Assembly: GCA_036897485.1 (NCBI GenBank)
Contig: JAYMTF010000196.1
Coordinates: 1-46,374 of the forward strand
DNA: 46,374 nt
Direction of reading: 5' to 3'
From: Pelargonium nanum
Taxonomy: Eukaryota; Streptophyta; Magnoliopsida; Geraniales; Geraniaceae
Below, one piece after another: positions 33,153 through 45,130 of the stretch; position 1 is the stretch's first letter, and each line of letters starts with the position of its first letter. The notes beneath the pieces are model-generated. The model did no database searches. It had not been told where the DNA came from and saw nothing but the letters and a program-made list of their open reading frames with translations. Position numbers and translations under genes: made by a program.

Positions 33153-36100
33153 TCAAGTGTTTGTGCTATTACTTGGTGCAATCTTAACAATGATAGCAAC
33201 TGGAATGTTAACAATGTGACCTCGGTTTCCAAAAAGTCCGATCCTTCCATAGCTCGCAGCAGAGCTGTTCATTGTCGCGCTGAAACTTATATTCAACGTC
33301 TGTTTCTCTCCGCTGCCAACATAGAAATGCGCGGGAGACACCTTCACGGAAACCCCATATGGAGCACTCCAACCAACGCTGTATGTTTCATTTCCCGCGA
33401 TGTTGAGTACTGATCTTTGGACGGTTTTGTACTGGTCTAATCTTGCAATTGTGACTGAAGGCAAGTTCAGGTCCGAGCCATTGATGACAGATTTGTAAAT
33501 CCAACAGTTTTGGCCCGTGTAGTTCAAAACCACAGGGGCCGATCCATTGATGCCACAAAGAAATGACATATAGTCGTCATAACCTACGAATTGAGAACAA
33601 GATGTAAAGAAAAGCACCAACTTGAAAAAACCCACTACTAAACGAACACAAATGCATGAAATGGATTGACTTGACTCACTGGAATCGAAGATCAGACCCG
33701 GGTCCAATGCTGCAGTTGCATTCACAAAGCCACTTCCCATGTCAAAGGGTGTTGCTGGAGACTGGTTTAGATCGGGGTTAGCATAAGCGCGCTGAGCCAT
33801 GATTGGCCCGCCATTCTTATCGTACAGAGAGGCTGTTGTGGATAGTGCGGATCCAATTGCTGATGGACTGAACGCGGGGAACTTTTGCTTGATTAATGCA
33901 GCAAGACCAGCTACGTGAGGAGCAGCCATGCTGGTTCCCGACATCATTGCAAAGCTTTCACCTGAATGGTCAATATACGTTGTTTATAAAGTGCATCATG
34001 TATGGTAAACATTAGAGTTTGAGAGGAAACACAGTTGCATTGTTTGCTACAAAAGGGTATTTATACCTAGGAATTCAACAGAGTCGCTGCCAAGAGAACT
34101 CCAAGCAGCCCATATGGAATTCCCGGGTGCTACCACGTTGGGTTTCATTACGTCCGCATCATCAAGAGCACTATCTTCTGGGTCTGGTCCTCTAGCAGAG
34201 TAATACATAACCTTAGGAGCAGAAGAACTGAAGTTTGCATTTAGTCCACCTGCGATGCTCGCAACTGCCCCAAATCCGGTTATTTTCTTTGTACCTTCAT
34301 CTATTTCCAGAGAAGAATTGTAGTACTGAAGTAAAACCTGCCAATAAACAATGCAAGAATTTTTTTTCATTAAAAGAAGTTAAGGAAAACGTCCCCTAAT
34401 ATGGCTAAATAGATGCCAAACTCCATTTAAATTTTGTAAATAAAAGTAAAAGAAAGATACATAAAATAAATCAAGAATTAGAAGAATGACCGTGACTGTG
34501 AGCATGGATTCATGAAGACCGATACCTTGGAATCTTCTGAGGATGAGATTATGATGCCAGCCGTTTTCAGTGGAATTGGATTAAGTTGGAAACCAATGAT
34601 AAAGGGATCCATGTAGAACACAACACCGCATGCACTAAGGTTTGCAGCTGTTTCCACAGCTTTTTTAACTGTGGAGAGCCCTAGCACATAACGGATTGAA
34701 TAGCTACAGATCAAGAGTTTCCCTTCGACCATATCCTGATTGAAGTTACTGGAGTCTTGGCATTCACTCACATACATATCACTGGTGACTGATGTGTCGT
34801 TGTCCAGAGCATGAATTGCAGAAATCAGTGTGTACATTGTATTATTATCTGTTCCCGCTGAAGAAAAAGCAAAGTAGAATCAGTAAATCGGTCAAGCAGA
34901 AGTTAGATTAGATACAATTAGAACCTGATATTTCAAATACACAGCAACAACCTAACCAAAACTGCATAAATAAGTCCAACATAGGTAAAAGATGGAAGGA
35001 TTAGGCTAAATTTAAAGGTGAAAGCTAAACTCAACTAACAAGGTTGACCTTTTAGTGTGGAAGCTTTCACCGTTATATGTACTGAGGAATCACCATATGG
35101 TTGGAAGGTAGCGTTAGGATAAGAAATTTGATTCAAGAATCAAAATGGGAGTGAGATTCCAATTCATCATGTTCATATTAGGACTTTTTTATCATGAGAA
35201 TGGTTTTGGAATGAGAATCTCATTCCAGTTCTTGATTACCATTCTCATACAAATTTTTCTAATCCAATCGCTACCTTTTCAAAATTTAATCTACATCATT
35301 CGTGATAATAAGAAAACTAATTCGTTACATAATCAGAACTATGATGATTATAAATAAGACTTACGTGCTAGTCCCACTCCAGGAATACTGACATTGTTGC
35401 CAAGGACAATTGAATTACTGTAAACTCTGTCATGAGAGGCGGCTCCAACTGTAAAAATCCATGGACTAAAGGACGACATGCTTTTAGGGGCTGGTCCAGT
35501 ATTGCCTGCTGCTTGCACCACAAAAATGCCAGCCTTTACAGCTGATAGCAAGGCCATATCAATTGGATTAAAGAACGTTGCAATACCAGGAGGCCTCCTA
35601 TTGGGAGTGATTGATAAGCTTATTATGTCTACCCCATCCTGAGCTGCCTGCAGATGAAGAGGGACAGACAAAATACAATTCAAGTTGCTATATGAATGGA
35701 TAGGTAAAAGAACAGGCGAATTTCAAATGATAAGTTGATTGGATGGGACTTGGCCATTAGTTGACATCCATCAAGTCACCAATAGCACAGCAGCAGACAG
35801 TTACACAAAGAATATACAGAACCCCAAGACGTTAGCAATAAAATGCATTGTTAAAATGGAACAAAATGAACAAGGAGCCTTGAAATTTTGGCCCTTAAAA
35901 CTCTAAATTCTAAAATAGATGCCACGTCCTGATGCCAACACCTCTCCCCACCCCACCAAAAAAGAAGAGAAAAAAAGACATCATATAATCCGTTAAACAT
36001 AATAAATGGTATAGTTCACAAAAGAACCAGTAAGAGCTATTATGGTTTACAAAAACAAACCAACATCCGTACCTGGTCTATTGCTGCAACAACATCTGCA

Positions 36101-39100
36101 GCAAATCCCCCAAAGCTTTTGTATAATGCCTTGTAAACTGCGATGCTGGAAACAATCACCATGTTAGTACATGAACGCATAACTGCAAATAGATATATAT
36201 CTACATGTGCTGTTTGGCAGAAAACTCTATGGAGAAGAAAACCCATCATGTTTTCTTTAAAATGAAGCAACAATATTTTTCTTTCTTTTATTTTCCTTGT
36301 AGCTAGGTAGCTATTATTTTGATAAGAGAAAAAAGGCCAAATTCATTGTTTCAAGATCAAATAACAACCAAATTGATTGTCTTGACCATAAGGTTTCACT
36401 TGTACCATTCATTTTTATACTACACATAATGGTTTGAGCTTCCACTACTAAAAAGTCAACCTTATCAGTAAAGTTTAACTTGCACCATTATATGTAACTC
36501 ATTCATTTTATATTTATCCGATGTGGGACTTTATTAGCCACTTCAACACTTGTGAAAAGGGAATTACGAAAAGATATATGCATCGAAGCGTATATAATTC
36601 ACAATAAGATGAAGTTATGGAAAATTGAGAGAGAGAGAGAGAGAAAGAGAGAGATCAAATTAGGCTAAAGAGGAATGTAATTGATACATGTGAGAGCTTC
36701 ATTGTAGTGAGAATGCACATATATACAAGAAAACATAAGGACAACCATTTCAGAGATGTATCCAAATCTCTCATAAAAAAATCATATTTTCAGTCATTCC
36801 AAAATGTATCAAAAAATTTCATTGACAGGCAACAAACAGCCACCACCAAGCCATTCCCAAACAATGTTGGGGTCAGTTACAAGAATCTTACAGCATATCT
36901 CCTCCTGTTGAGCCAAGTGCTATCATATCTTTCCTGACTACTACTTTCCAAGCATGCCTACACCTTTTACTATCTCATAACTGAATTCTCTTACCTTTTT
37001 CTCATGGGTCACTAATCTCCCTACACCCACCACATGTCCAAACGACCTTAAATAGTCTTCTAGCATCCTATCTTCAATTGACACCGCCTCAACTCTTACT
37101 TGAGTAGTCTCATTTCTAGTGTTACCACAGATCCACTTAAACATTCTCATCTCTGCAACCCTCATCAGAACTCTCAGATCCACCCCTTTAATTCAACTAC
37201 AGAGCGCTAATCCTATTTTTAACATCCTCTTCAAAATCTCTGTTTTTTCTTTCTTCTAATTATAGATCCAAGGTAACTAAGATGAACTCTTTTAGGTACT
37301 TGTTATAATTACTCTTGCGAGTTCTATGGTCGATACTTTCAGTGGCAGCAAATGCCAGATAGTATAGTCAGCACTCTTAACTAACATTGAAATCCATACT
37401 TCTACAGTACTTACTGTGAACGAGGAGCCATCCCACTTGCATTTCCAAAGTTATGCCCCGCAACTACCACTGGAATCCCATGGTTTCCTGCTGCAACAGA
37501 AGCCGTGTGCCTGTACAGAGATTAGATCAATCAGATGCCTTTTGAAGAAAGGAATAAAAATTGGTATAACGCAAAACTAAATAATTGCTTGAAAATGTAA
37601 TTTATTTTGCACAGCATTTGGAAAGACTGCAGTTTTTAAGCATCACCAGAACCATCCCATTCAACTTTTTCACACTTAAATAAGATGAATTTAATGCTGG
37701 CAATTCGGATTTCAGGTTGGATTTTTCTATGTTCGGGTTGACAGTACCTAACCCGATACATATATGTGCGTGTAATAGGTCGGGTTTCAAGTCTGTCATA
37801 GAGAAGTTGTGGGTTGCCCAATCCGCATCTGATCTATTCCAAAACCCGACCCAAAAAATGATTGGGGGACATTTGAGTTTACATGAACTCACAAAAACGG
37901 GAGTCGGGTTTGGATCCAAACACTAATAGGGAAGAGGAATGAGGAGACAAGAAAGAAACTAAATCATTCCATTGAAGAGCAGCATATAACAATTTACATG
38001 CTGACTTCAACAAGGATTCTATGTAGGTACATGGAGTCAGAAGATAAATAATCAATTATGATCAATGAAAAATATGGGTCAGTATCTACTATGCAGAGAA
38101 ATAAAGTTAGTAGGACAATAATACCATGCTATGTAGCCCCCATAATTTGTGTAAACCATTAAGTGGACATGCAACTTTAAGGTGATTATAATGGATAAGT
38201 AACTTTAAGTAATTGTGATGAGAGCAGCACAGAGAACATTATAAGGACTCAACCAAGCCAAAATAAACTTTTGCAATTATGTTAACAAGCCATATAAAGC
38301 TTTTCATTGACCATCTTTTTTTTTTGTTACAATTTATACGGGCAGGGTATTCTTTCCTCTCTTTTTTATATTCATTTTGACTTCAGAATATCTAATGGTA
38401 TTTAGGCTTACCTTTATTTGGTTATGAAATAAGAAAGAATAGGGCAACCTTAGAATGTAATGGTTCTTCCACAGTAGAACAATAAAATACAACATATCAG
38501 AAAACGCCATAAGATACTCACGTGCCATGGCCATCACCATCAAAAGGTGAAGCATAGTCCTGAGATGAATTGAAAATTCCTCTGGTTATAGCAGAAGCTG
38601 CAAAATGGCGAGCCCCAATAAGCTTCCTATTGCATGAACCAGATGGGAAATCTCGGGTAACCTCACAAATGCCAGAAAAATGTGCCGGGACTGGATAAGC
38701 ATTTTCAGATATATCATCAGCAAAGCTGGGGTGAGTTGGATCAATCCCAGTATCAACAAACCCGATCACGACTCCCTCTCCAGCAGATGTGTATCCACCT
38801 TGTTGGACCCATGCTCCTTCTGTTAAACCCATGAACTGTGGAGTATGGGTGGTTGCAGTTCTAACAGAAAAATCCAAAACCACATTTGCCACTTCTCTCC
38901 TCCTTGAGAGTTTCTCCGCCTTAAGAAGTCACCAACATTAACAACTTCAAATGAGATTTGTTTACTTTTTAAGTAGGAACAATAATTCAAAAAAATATAA
39001 GCATGGAGTTCTATAAGCTTCACAAAACATAAAACTAGCACTTATATGTAGAACTTTTGTTCTGCTGAGCAACACTAGAGATTGTTTTGAAATATTAATA

Positions 39101-40299
39101 ATCAAACATATACCATTTTAAGCACACTACAGTGAATGACAACAGTATAGATGAAGAGGAAATTTGGCTGACAACTTACCTGCTGTGGTGTAACAAACAC
39201 TGAAAATCCATTAATCAAGTAGTGATAGCTGTACAGCTTTAGATATTTCTCTCCCCTTAATGCCCTCCTCAGCAATGAATCGTGAACTCGAGCAATATAA
39301 GAACGATACCTCGGATCTGATCTCGTAATATTCCTAGCCCTAGAAAGAATGCATTCAAAGATATAATTAGTTACTTCTAAAAAGAACATTATCAGTTGAG
39401 CCAAAATCCCAATTGTGTAAAATTCTTGAAAAGAGCTGCAAACAGATGACAATGAAGGAACAAAAATAGAAAGAAAGGAGCATATAGGCACTGAAATATT
39501 TATGGACAAATAATTACATAAAACTTGATATAAACGCAACCAAGCCCTAAAATTTGCATGCCAAGTAAACAGACAGTGGAAATCAACTGTTTCAGCTGAA
39601 TTATGGACATATAATTGTAGAATACTTTGTTCTAAGTGCAGCCAAGTAGTATTCCATACAAATGATCTATGTTGAAAATTATACAACTAATTAAAATATG
39701 CAACAAGACCATGTGAAAGGGAGTGGAAAAGTAAGACAACAAAAACAGTTCTTTCTTTATAAACCCCACAAAAACCAGTTTGACACATACAAGTCTCCAA
39801 GTAGCAAAACTTCCATGGAAACCCCACAAATCCAAAGAAAAGATAGGGTCCCATGACACAATTCAGTAACTACTGAAAACTGTATCAGTCAGTTGTACAA
39901 AAAAGAGAGCAGAAAGTCACAGCTGAAATCACTAGGTTGCTGATACCAAATATGCAAGAAATCAACAAATCTATGTTCATAACACAATATAGCCACCATT
40001 GCACAATAAGCACAAAATGGAATCAGTAAAGTGATCACAAAACAGCACCTGTGCTTGTGAAGAGTAGTTGATTTCCCAGGAGCAGCATGTCTGGAGCCAT
40101 TCCTGCCCCTTTTGAGCTCACCATTGTAGCTAGCTTGAGAAGCATCAAAGTGAGGAGCAGCAGGAGGAGGAGCTTGTTTGAGAGTGACAATGTACACAGC
40201 CGTAATATCATAATCTGAATCATCATCCTGACAGGAGATGGCCACAAGCATCCCCAAACCAAGCACCAACATTAAATGTACCCAATAAATTCTCTCCAT
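33153..40299 (-). CDS. SBT2.2: Subtilisin-like serine protease, SBT2 clade (SBT2.2/SBT2.3-like)
   Basis: Secreted S8 peptidase. Ten minus-strand exons: 40049-40299, 39180-39339, 38522-38919, 37415-37510, 36073-36145, 35365-35647, 34526-34857, 34067-34337, 33680-33961, 33153-33583. All are GT-AG, phases close, total 858 aa, close to Arabidopsis SBT2.2. Residues 1 to about 23 are a signal peptide (MERIYWVHLMLVLGLGMLVA). The I9 prodomain follows (ITAVYIVTLKQ to about 135, with LKLYSYHYLINGFSVFVT). Catalytic residues are Asp193 (GFVDTGID), His268 (DGDGHGTHT), oxyanion Asn375 (QAAGNTGPAP) and Ser632 (SGTSMAAPH). The PA insert lies between Asn and Ser (about 440-560), and an Fn3-like domain forms the end (GRIGLFGNRGHIVNIPV). 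Nothing is missing, so it should be active. Physiological substrates of this clade are not known to me. Confidence 0.96.
36631..36653. repeat. (GA)n microsatellite in SBT intron 5
   Basis: An imperfect GAGAGAGAGA tract (interrupted once by an A) of about 24 nt within the intron between SBT exons 4 and 5. Confidence 0.85.
36950..37300 (-). mobile_element. LINE reverse-transcriptase relic in an SBT intron
   Basis: On the minus strand the frame reads VAEMRMFKWICGNTRNETTQ, then VEAVSIEDRMLEDYLRSFGHV. This is the segment VAEMRMLRWMCGxTRxDxxRN...IxDKMREARLRWFGHV near the end of plant LINE polymerase proteins. Upstream on that strand a degraded FRYLGS-like stretch can be traced. The downstream end diverges quickly. 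It is the same kind of element as the relic at 3358-3620. Confidence 0.75.
37700..37925. repeat. Dispersed GGGTCGGGTTT-type repeat in SBT intron 3
   Basis: Repeated CGGGTTGACAG, GGTCGGGTTTCAAG and AACCCGACCC motifs in both orientations within 200 bp, ending GGTTTGGATCCAAACACTA. This composition is typical of plant non-autonomous repeats; the exact boundaries are not resolved. Confidence 0.5.
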
Positions 40300-40700
40300 T
40301 TTGGGAGGAAAATCAATTCCCAGGAAACAAACACCCCCTCAAATGACCCACCAACACAGTTCAAGCACTACCCAGAAAGCAAAAGCTCCTCAACAACCCA
40401 CATCCTCCATTTTCAACCACAGGCTCTCTCTCTCTCTCCAACTACCCACAATAAATAACTAGAAACCCTTTAAGGAGAAACAGCAAAAACCCATTTAAGA
40501 GTCCATGGATGGAGAAGAGTAGTGGAAAAAAGAGGGTTCTTTTGGGCAAAGAAGTGAACCCTTTTGGCTTTTGTACAATTTTCTTGCGAGAGAGAGAAGA
40601 AAGAAGATACAAGTGTTTAATAGCTGGAGTATATGAGAATCTGCAACTTTTCTCGGGTTTTGTGAATGTGAACGTTTTGTTTACAAACGAAAAATGAAGA
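40300..40700. other. SBT 5' leader and promoter side
   Basis: On the SBT strand this holds a (GA)n tract (40427-40438), common in plant leaders, and then AT-rich promoter sequence. Small plus-strand frames here lie antisense to the leader and are not supported. Confidence 0.45.
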
Positions 40701-41198
40701 AAAGATTGGAAATGTACAGTGGTGGCTTCACTTGCTTTTGTTTTCTTGCTTTTCTATTTCTGACTCTTGCAAGATTTTTGGTGTCTTCTTGGACTGAATT
40801 TTAGTACCTTCTTGCTTGCTGTTGCTACTACATTTTTGAATTGTATTTTCCTTTTTTTTGTTGTATTTAACGGAAACTATACGACCTATGCTTTTCTTTC
40901 ATAAAATCCAAAAATCCAAAAACTATCCCGTGAATTCCTCAATAATTGGATAAAGAAAATGTGTTAATTGGTAGATGTTATATACTATCAATTAGCCAAG
41001 AATATCAACAATGAAGGGAAATCAAGGAATAAAATCATGACCTTCACTAGAAAAATACTCTTTTGGACAAATACAAGCTGCTCGTGACCAGTCGTGTGAG
41101 TCATATTTATATTATGAATTTTTTTCTTATACTTTTTGTACTTATTTATTGAATTGTGTAAATCATACAATTTTGTAAAGGAAAAAAATTTCACTTAA
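40700..41198. other. Intergenic AT-rich DNA, no gene seen
   Basis: Poly-T rich sequence upstream of SBT. There is no coding region, repeat pair or RNA gene that I can recognise. Confidence 0.5.
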
Positions 41199-41377
41199 AA
41201 ACTATGAATGAGAGTTTTTTTTTTATAAGCGACCGGAGAGCAGGCCTACAAAGGCCAATGTTTCTCACCCCCAAGTGGAGGCGTCATCCGAGGAAGGCTC
41301 GAACCTGAGACCTCAAAAGAAATCCAAAGCGCATCAATCGCTTGGCCCAACTGTCTTGGTAACTATGAATGAGAGTT
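41199..41377 (-). mobile_element. tRNA-derived SINE with a perfect 17-bp target-site duplication
   Basis: AACTATGAATGAGAGTT occurs at 41199-41215 and again at 41361-41377. Between them, read on the minus strand, the element starts ACCAAGACAGTTGGGCCAAG. It has the B-box-like GGTTCGAGCC after GAGGTCTCA, continues through a GAGAAACATTGGCC block, and ends in CTTATAAAAAAAAA. The 5' end lies exactly at one duplication and the A-tail at the other, as for a complete SINE insertion of about 145 bp. Confidence 0.88.
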
Positions 41378-42140
41378 GTGAATTACAATTGATTCTTGGC
41401 TAGGGTCACAATATTTCTACATGGGGTACAAGACCTCATGCGATGTGAGCCTAAGTATGCTACCTTGCCAAAACTTTTTGTGACTAGCTTCTTTGAGGCT
41501 ACCTCAAGAAGTTGAGGCGGAGTGATTCGTTATGAAACAGTCCTGCGTTGTTATGTGTTATCATGCCTTGATTTTTTGAGACAAATTTTAATAAGTCGGC
41601 CTTTAATCCAATCCCATTTTTATTGTTTTGAATGTGGATACCGGCTGAATTGGAAAATTTTAGCAACATCCACTGTTTTAAGCCAATAACCATTTTAGTT
41701 AGTTTTTATTTTATTTTTTATCCTCACTTTCCAATTGGTATAATAAAATTAGTTGTTGATATGAATGAGATCCATTGGTAGTCAAAGACATTTGGTCACG
41801 GACAATGTGGTGTAGTGGCTTTATCGAAAGAGAACACTAGAAGTGAATATATATAAAGTCATTACTTACTCTCAAATCTCAAGAGGAAAACAATATGTTA
41901 ATGGCCGAACGTAAAGAGGGGATCGGATATAGTCAAACATTAAGATATATAGTAGCTAGTGCAAAATGAAAATGTAGATTTACGCAAACTCGTTCCTCAT
42001 TTCCAAGAGAGCATTCGATTAATTAATGTGGTTAAGATAAGGTATGCGTACGTCTGACTTGTATTTAAAGTTGGTATTATTCGTAATAAAATGACTTCAT
42101 GTATCAGACGATTCTTGATCTACAAATTTGTGAAAACTAT
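41378..42140. other. Intergenic, no gene seen
   Basis: AT-rich DNA. The minus-strand frame 41499-41693 has no recognisable domain. No terminal repeats were detected. Confidence 0.5.
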
Positions 42141-42146
42141 TGATTG

Positions 42147-42640
42147 CGTTAATGTATCTCAAATCGAAAGAATATGAAGTTTGCCACTATTTGATATACA
42201 TACACGTTAGGTCCACCACCTATAAGCTTAACTTTTTGGGTTGAGTCAAGTTTAATTGATATCATATCAAATTCAAGTTGGCCGGTTTGGTGTGAGCCTA
42301 ATAACCCCGTTTTTTGTTGCTTCCTCTCTTGGTCCACATGCAAGTTCCTGTTTTGTGTTATCCTGGCTAGCCTACACATGATGAAGTTCCGTTGTGTTAT
42401 CTGGTCTGGCCTGCACATGATGAGGAGTTTTAATGTATTCCGACATGCACATGATGGACAGTGTTAATATGTCACACACCAAAAGAATGTAAAGTTTGTC
42501 ACCAACTTATCACCGTCTGATATACACATTGGCCCTCCACCTATCAAGTTAAGTTTTTTTTGGTTAAATCAAATTGAACTCTCCATTTGCAAGGTTAAGC
42601 TTCAAGGTTGAGCCGCACGTTTTTAACATATTATATATAG
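42147..42640. repeat. Imperfect tandem duplication, ~315-bp period
   Basis: GTTAATGTATCTCAAATCGAAAGAATATGAAGTTTGCC (near 42147) recurs in diverged form near 42462 (GTTAATATGTCACACACCAAAAGAATGTAAAGTTTGTC), followed by matching CCTCCACCTATMAAGYTAA blocks. Between them CACATGATGA is repeated three times (about 42374, 42414, 42448). No coding capacity. Confidence 0.65.
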
Positions 42641-43260
42641 ATAAATATATATTTGTATTAACGTCGGCAAAACAGTGAGGTGATGGCCAAGTGATAAGAC
42701 AACGATGAAAAGGGAATAGTGTTTGGCCTTAGTAGCAACTACTACTAGTAAGTGGGATCTGCAAGCCTCATGTGTTTGTCACTTTCCTTATTAGTGGTCA
42801 ATTGTGTCCCCAACGTTCCAATTCTTTTTATTAGTAAAGAGACTCTCTGTAACCTGTAGGGTCTTTGTTTCTGATTTTCTTATCACTCTAAAGATCAACA
42901 AAGAGAGTGGGTGTGTTGTGGGACGGTGGTGTGTTCATGACTCCATGTTAATGGCTAACAAAATTACATCAAATTAAAAAAATTCCATTATTGCAAAATC
43001 AGTGGAAGTACCACTGTATCAGTACACTCTACTGAGGCAACCACTGAAATGTTTTCTTTTTCTTCTTCTTATTCTCTTTTTATCATATATGGAGGAGAAC
43101 TTCAGTCAGGTTTAATGTCCGAGACTCTCAGTCAATAAATCATGACCAATGAGTTGATATCACATCATCAATCAACAATAAAACTCGTCTCAATAAATTT
43201 GTGTCCGCAGAGTGCCCTGTCTAGATACTTTAGCTGAAACTCTCAGCTAATAAATCATAG
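42641..43260. other. Intergenic, short diverged repeats only
   Basis: CTCTCAGTCAATAAATCATGACC near 43127 and CTCTCAGCTAATAAATCATAGCTG near 43240 are similar, suggesting an old local duplication. Nothing else is recognised. Confidence 0.45.
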
Positions 43261-43265
43261 CTGAT

Positions 43266-43444
43266 ACCAAGACATGTTGGGTTAAGTGTTTAAAACACTT
43301 TGGATTCTCTTTGAGGTCTCAGGTTCGAGCCTCCTTATCGACGGTATGGGGTGGGATTTGTGGGGTGGGGTTCAGAGTGAATCTTTCTTTAAGAGTGAGA
43401 AACATTGTTATCTCGAGTATGACGTCCTGTTGTTGATAAAAAAA
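43266..43444 (+). mobile_element. Second copy of the tRNA-derived SINE
   Basis: It starts ACCAAGACATGTTGGGTTAAG, contains GAGGTCTCAGGTTCGAGCC identical over 19 nt to the copy at 41216, and then a GAGAAACATTG block. It ends in GTTGATAAAAAAA. It is longer in the middle (a GGGGTGGGATTTG stretch) than the first copy. No flanking duplication was found, so it is older or rearranged. Confidence 0.75.
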
Positions 43445-44218
43445 TAATAGTAATTAATATTCCGGTCTCTCTCTGTATGTATATTTTTTAAATTGTGATG
43501 ATTCCTTGTTACTTTGTGGTAGGGCCAAAGTTATAATGTTGAGTTTTTATATAAAAGAATAAGCAGTCGTTGGGAGTTCTTGTTGCTCATCTTTGTCATC
43601 TATTTTACTAAGAAAAGAAAAAGCTTGATCCCAACATCATTAAAAATTAGCTTTGCCTTTGATTTCAATTCATCACACCATCCCCATGTGACCATTTCAG
43701 TAAAAGATCATGCCTCCCATTTTTATTTTGAATAAATGATTTCACTGCCCATTTGTTAATTAAAGTTTTCAACATCCACATTTTTCCTTTTGTTGCATTA
43801 TATTTAATTGTTGTAAATAAAATGAAATAAAACCAATATTTGGGAATAAATGTCCACATGAGTACATATCATTACATGGCCTTCAAAAGTCTAAATCATG
43901 CGCAGCATGTTGTAATCTTCTTCTTTAAAGATAGATTAATGATTTATTATTAATAATAATATTGTTATTGTTGGTGAAGAGTGAAGACAAGAAGAATAGG
44001 ATGAGTTGATATGAGTGGTAAGTGTGCAATGTTGAGTACAAGAAAGCCCATTGGGAGGTCAAATACTCAAATGAACCTTTTTCTATGGAACTAGTTAATT
44101 ATAGGGATTATTTTAGGTAACCAAAACCTTTTGGGCTTGGTTAAGGTTGTGGATATGTTAGTTTACTCCTAAATTATGGCGCCAATAACATAGAAATAGG
44201 TGAAAGTGAAACCTAGCT
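43445..44218. other. Intergenic AT-rich DNA, no gene seen
   Basis: No coding region, RNA gene or paired repeat recognised. The minus-strand frame at 43665-43859 is a low-complexity AT-rich translation. Confidence 0.5.
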
Positions 44219-44350
44219 ATGGATGCGGGCACGGAGAGTCGGAGACTGGGAGCGCTGATCGATCTTTTGGAGGAACATGACCGATTGGCCAGTGGCATGC
44301 AGGCCCATAGCTTTAAAGTCCAAGTTCAAGTTATTGATAGTGAAAACTGA
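44219..44350 (+). other. Short ORF of 43 codons with coding-like composition
   Basis: The frame starting ATGGATGCGGGCACG reads MDAGTESRRLGALIDLLEEH, then DRLASGMQAHSF, and stops after IDSEN. It is GC-richer than its surroundings and predicts an amphipathic helix, unlike the neighbouring noise frames. There is no TATA box or splice continuation that I can support, so it may be a gene fragment or chance. Confidence 0.25.
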
Positions 44351-44735
44351 AAACTTCTTCGATAAATATTTTAATTGTGAAAGTCATCTTCAAGACTATT
44401 ACGACTACAAAAAGTCTACTACAACATGCAATCAAACCGTTTTCTTGACTCCGACTCGACTAGACCGAATGAATCAATAAAAATAAAAATTCTCTAGAAC
44501 AATTAAGCAAACAATTTTTTGGATCATTTTTTCTCTTTTCCTATTGAAGAAGGTATCAAAGTTTTGTTCAGTAATATACCAAGCCCGGACCGGTGTTGTA
44601 GTATTAAAATTTGTCACCTCATCAAATTGGACAATTTGAAACATTGTCAATATTTATATTTATAGTTCAAGTACTTTTTTTAATTTTTTCAATTATTTTT
44701 CTGTACATCATGGCTTGCAGAGTTGAATCACAACC
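44351..44735. other. Intergenic AT-rich DNA
   Basis: No gene or repeat recognised. The frames here are short and low in complexity. Confidence 0.45.
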
Positions 44736-45130
44736 AAATTGTAGTATCAAAGGACGCATGGGTGACTTTCGTACACCGCTAGGGTCAAACGCGCGCGGTT
44801 GTGCGTCCTGTTGGGACAACCCATCTGGCTTCTTGGACGTCGTCGACGAGCTTCTTATTTAAATGTTACCATTGGCGTCCCTGACATGGCCGTACATCCC
44901 GTATTGACGCTCAAAGTGCAGTCGGGCGTCTCATTTGTTGCTCCCATTGGCGTGCGGGTGATCCCTTGCTTCGTTTGTGGTAACTCCCTTCTTGAGTATA
45001 TTTACATAGCCACTCAATTGTTTGAGATCGACGCGTTGTGACCCTTAAAATCATCTCTTGGGTTCTTTAGTGAGGATCTTGCGTGCATCCCCTCATATGA
45101 CCTTTCAGAAGATGGGCATAGGGCGTTCGA
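44736..45130. repeat. GC- and CpG-rich island of unknown origin, probably a transposon fragment
   Basis: The segment holds GGGTCAAACGCGCGCGGTTG, GGACGTCGTCGACGAGC and repeated GGCGT motifs (GGCGTCCC, GGGCGTCTC, GGCGTGCGG) in a window otherwise poor in CpG. Frames at 44611-44862 and 44799-45041 pass through it but give no known protein. The composition suggests a recently inserted piece not yet eroded by deamination, perhaps part of an LTR. Confidence 0.35.

Noticed and set aside
36941..37183. 80-aa minus-strand frame as a separate gene
   Set aside because: The translation is a LINE polymerase fragment inside an SBT intron.
39102..39686. 194-aa minus-strand frame
   Set aside because: It is SBT exon 2 (39180-39339) read out into both flanking introns; only the exon part has homology.
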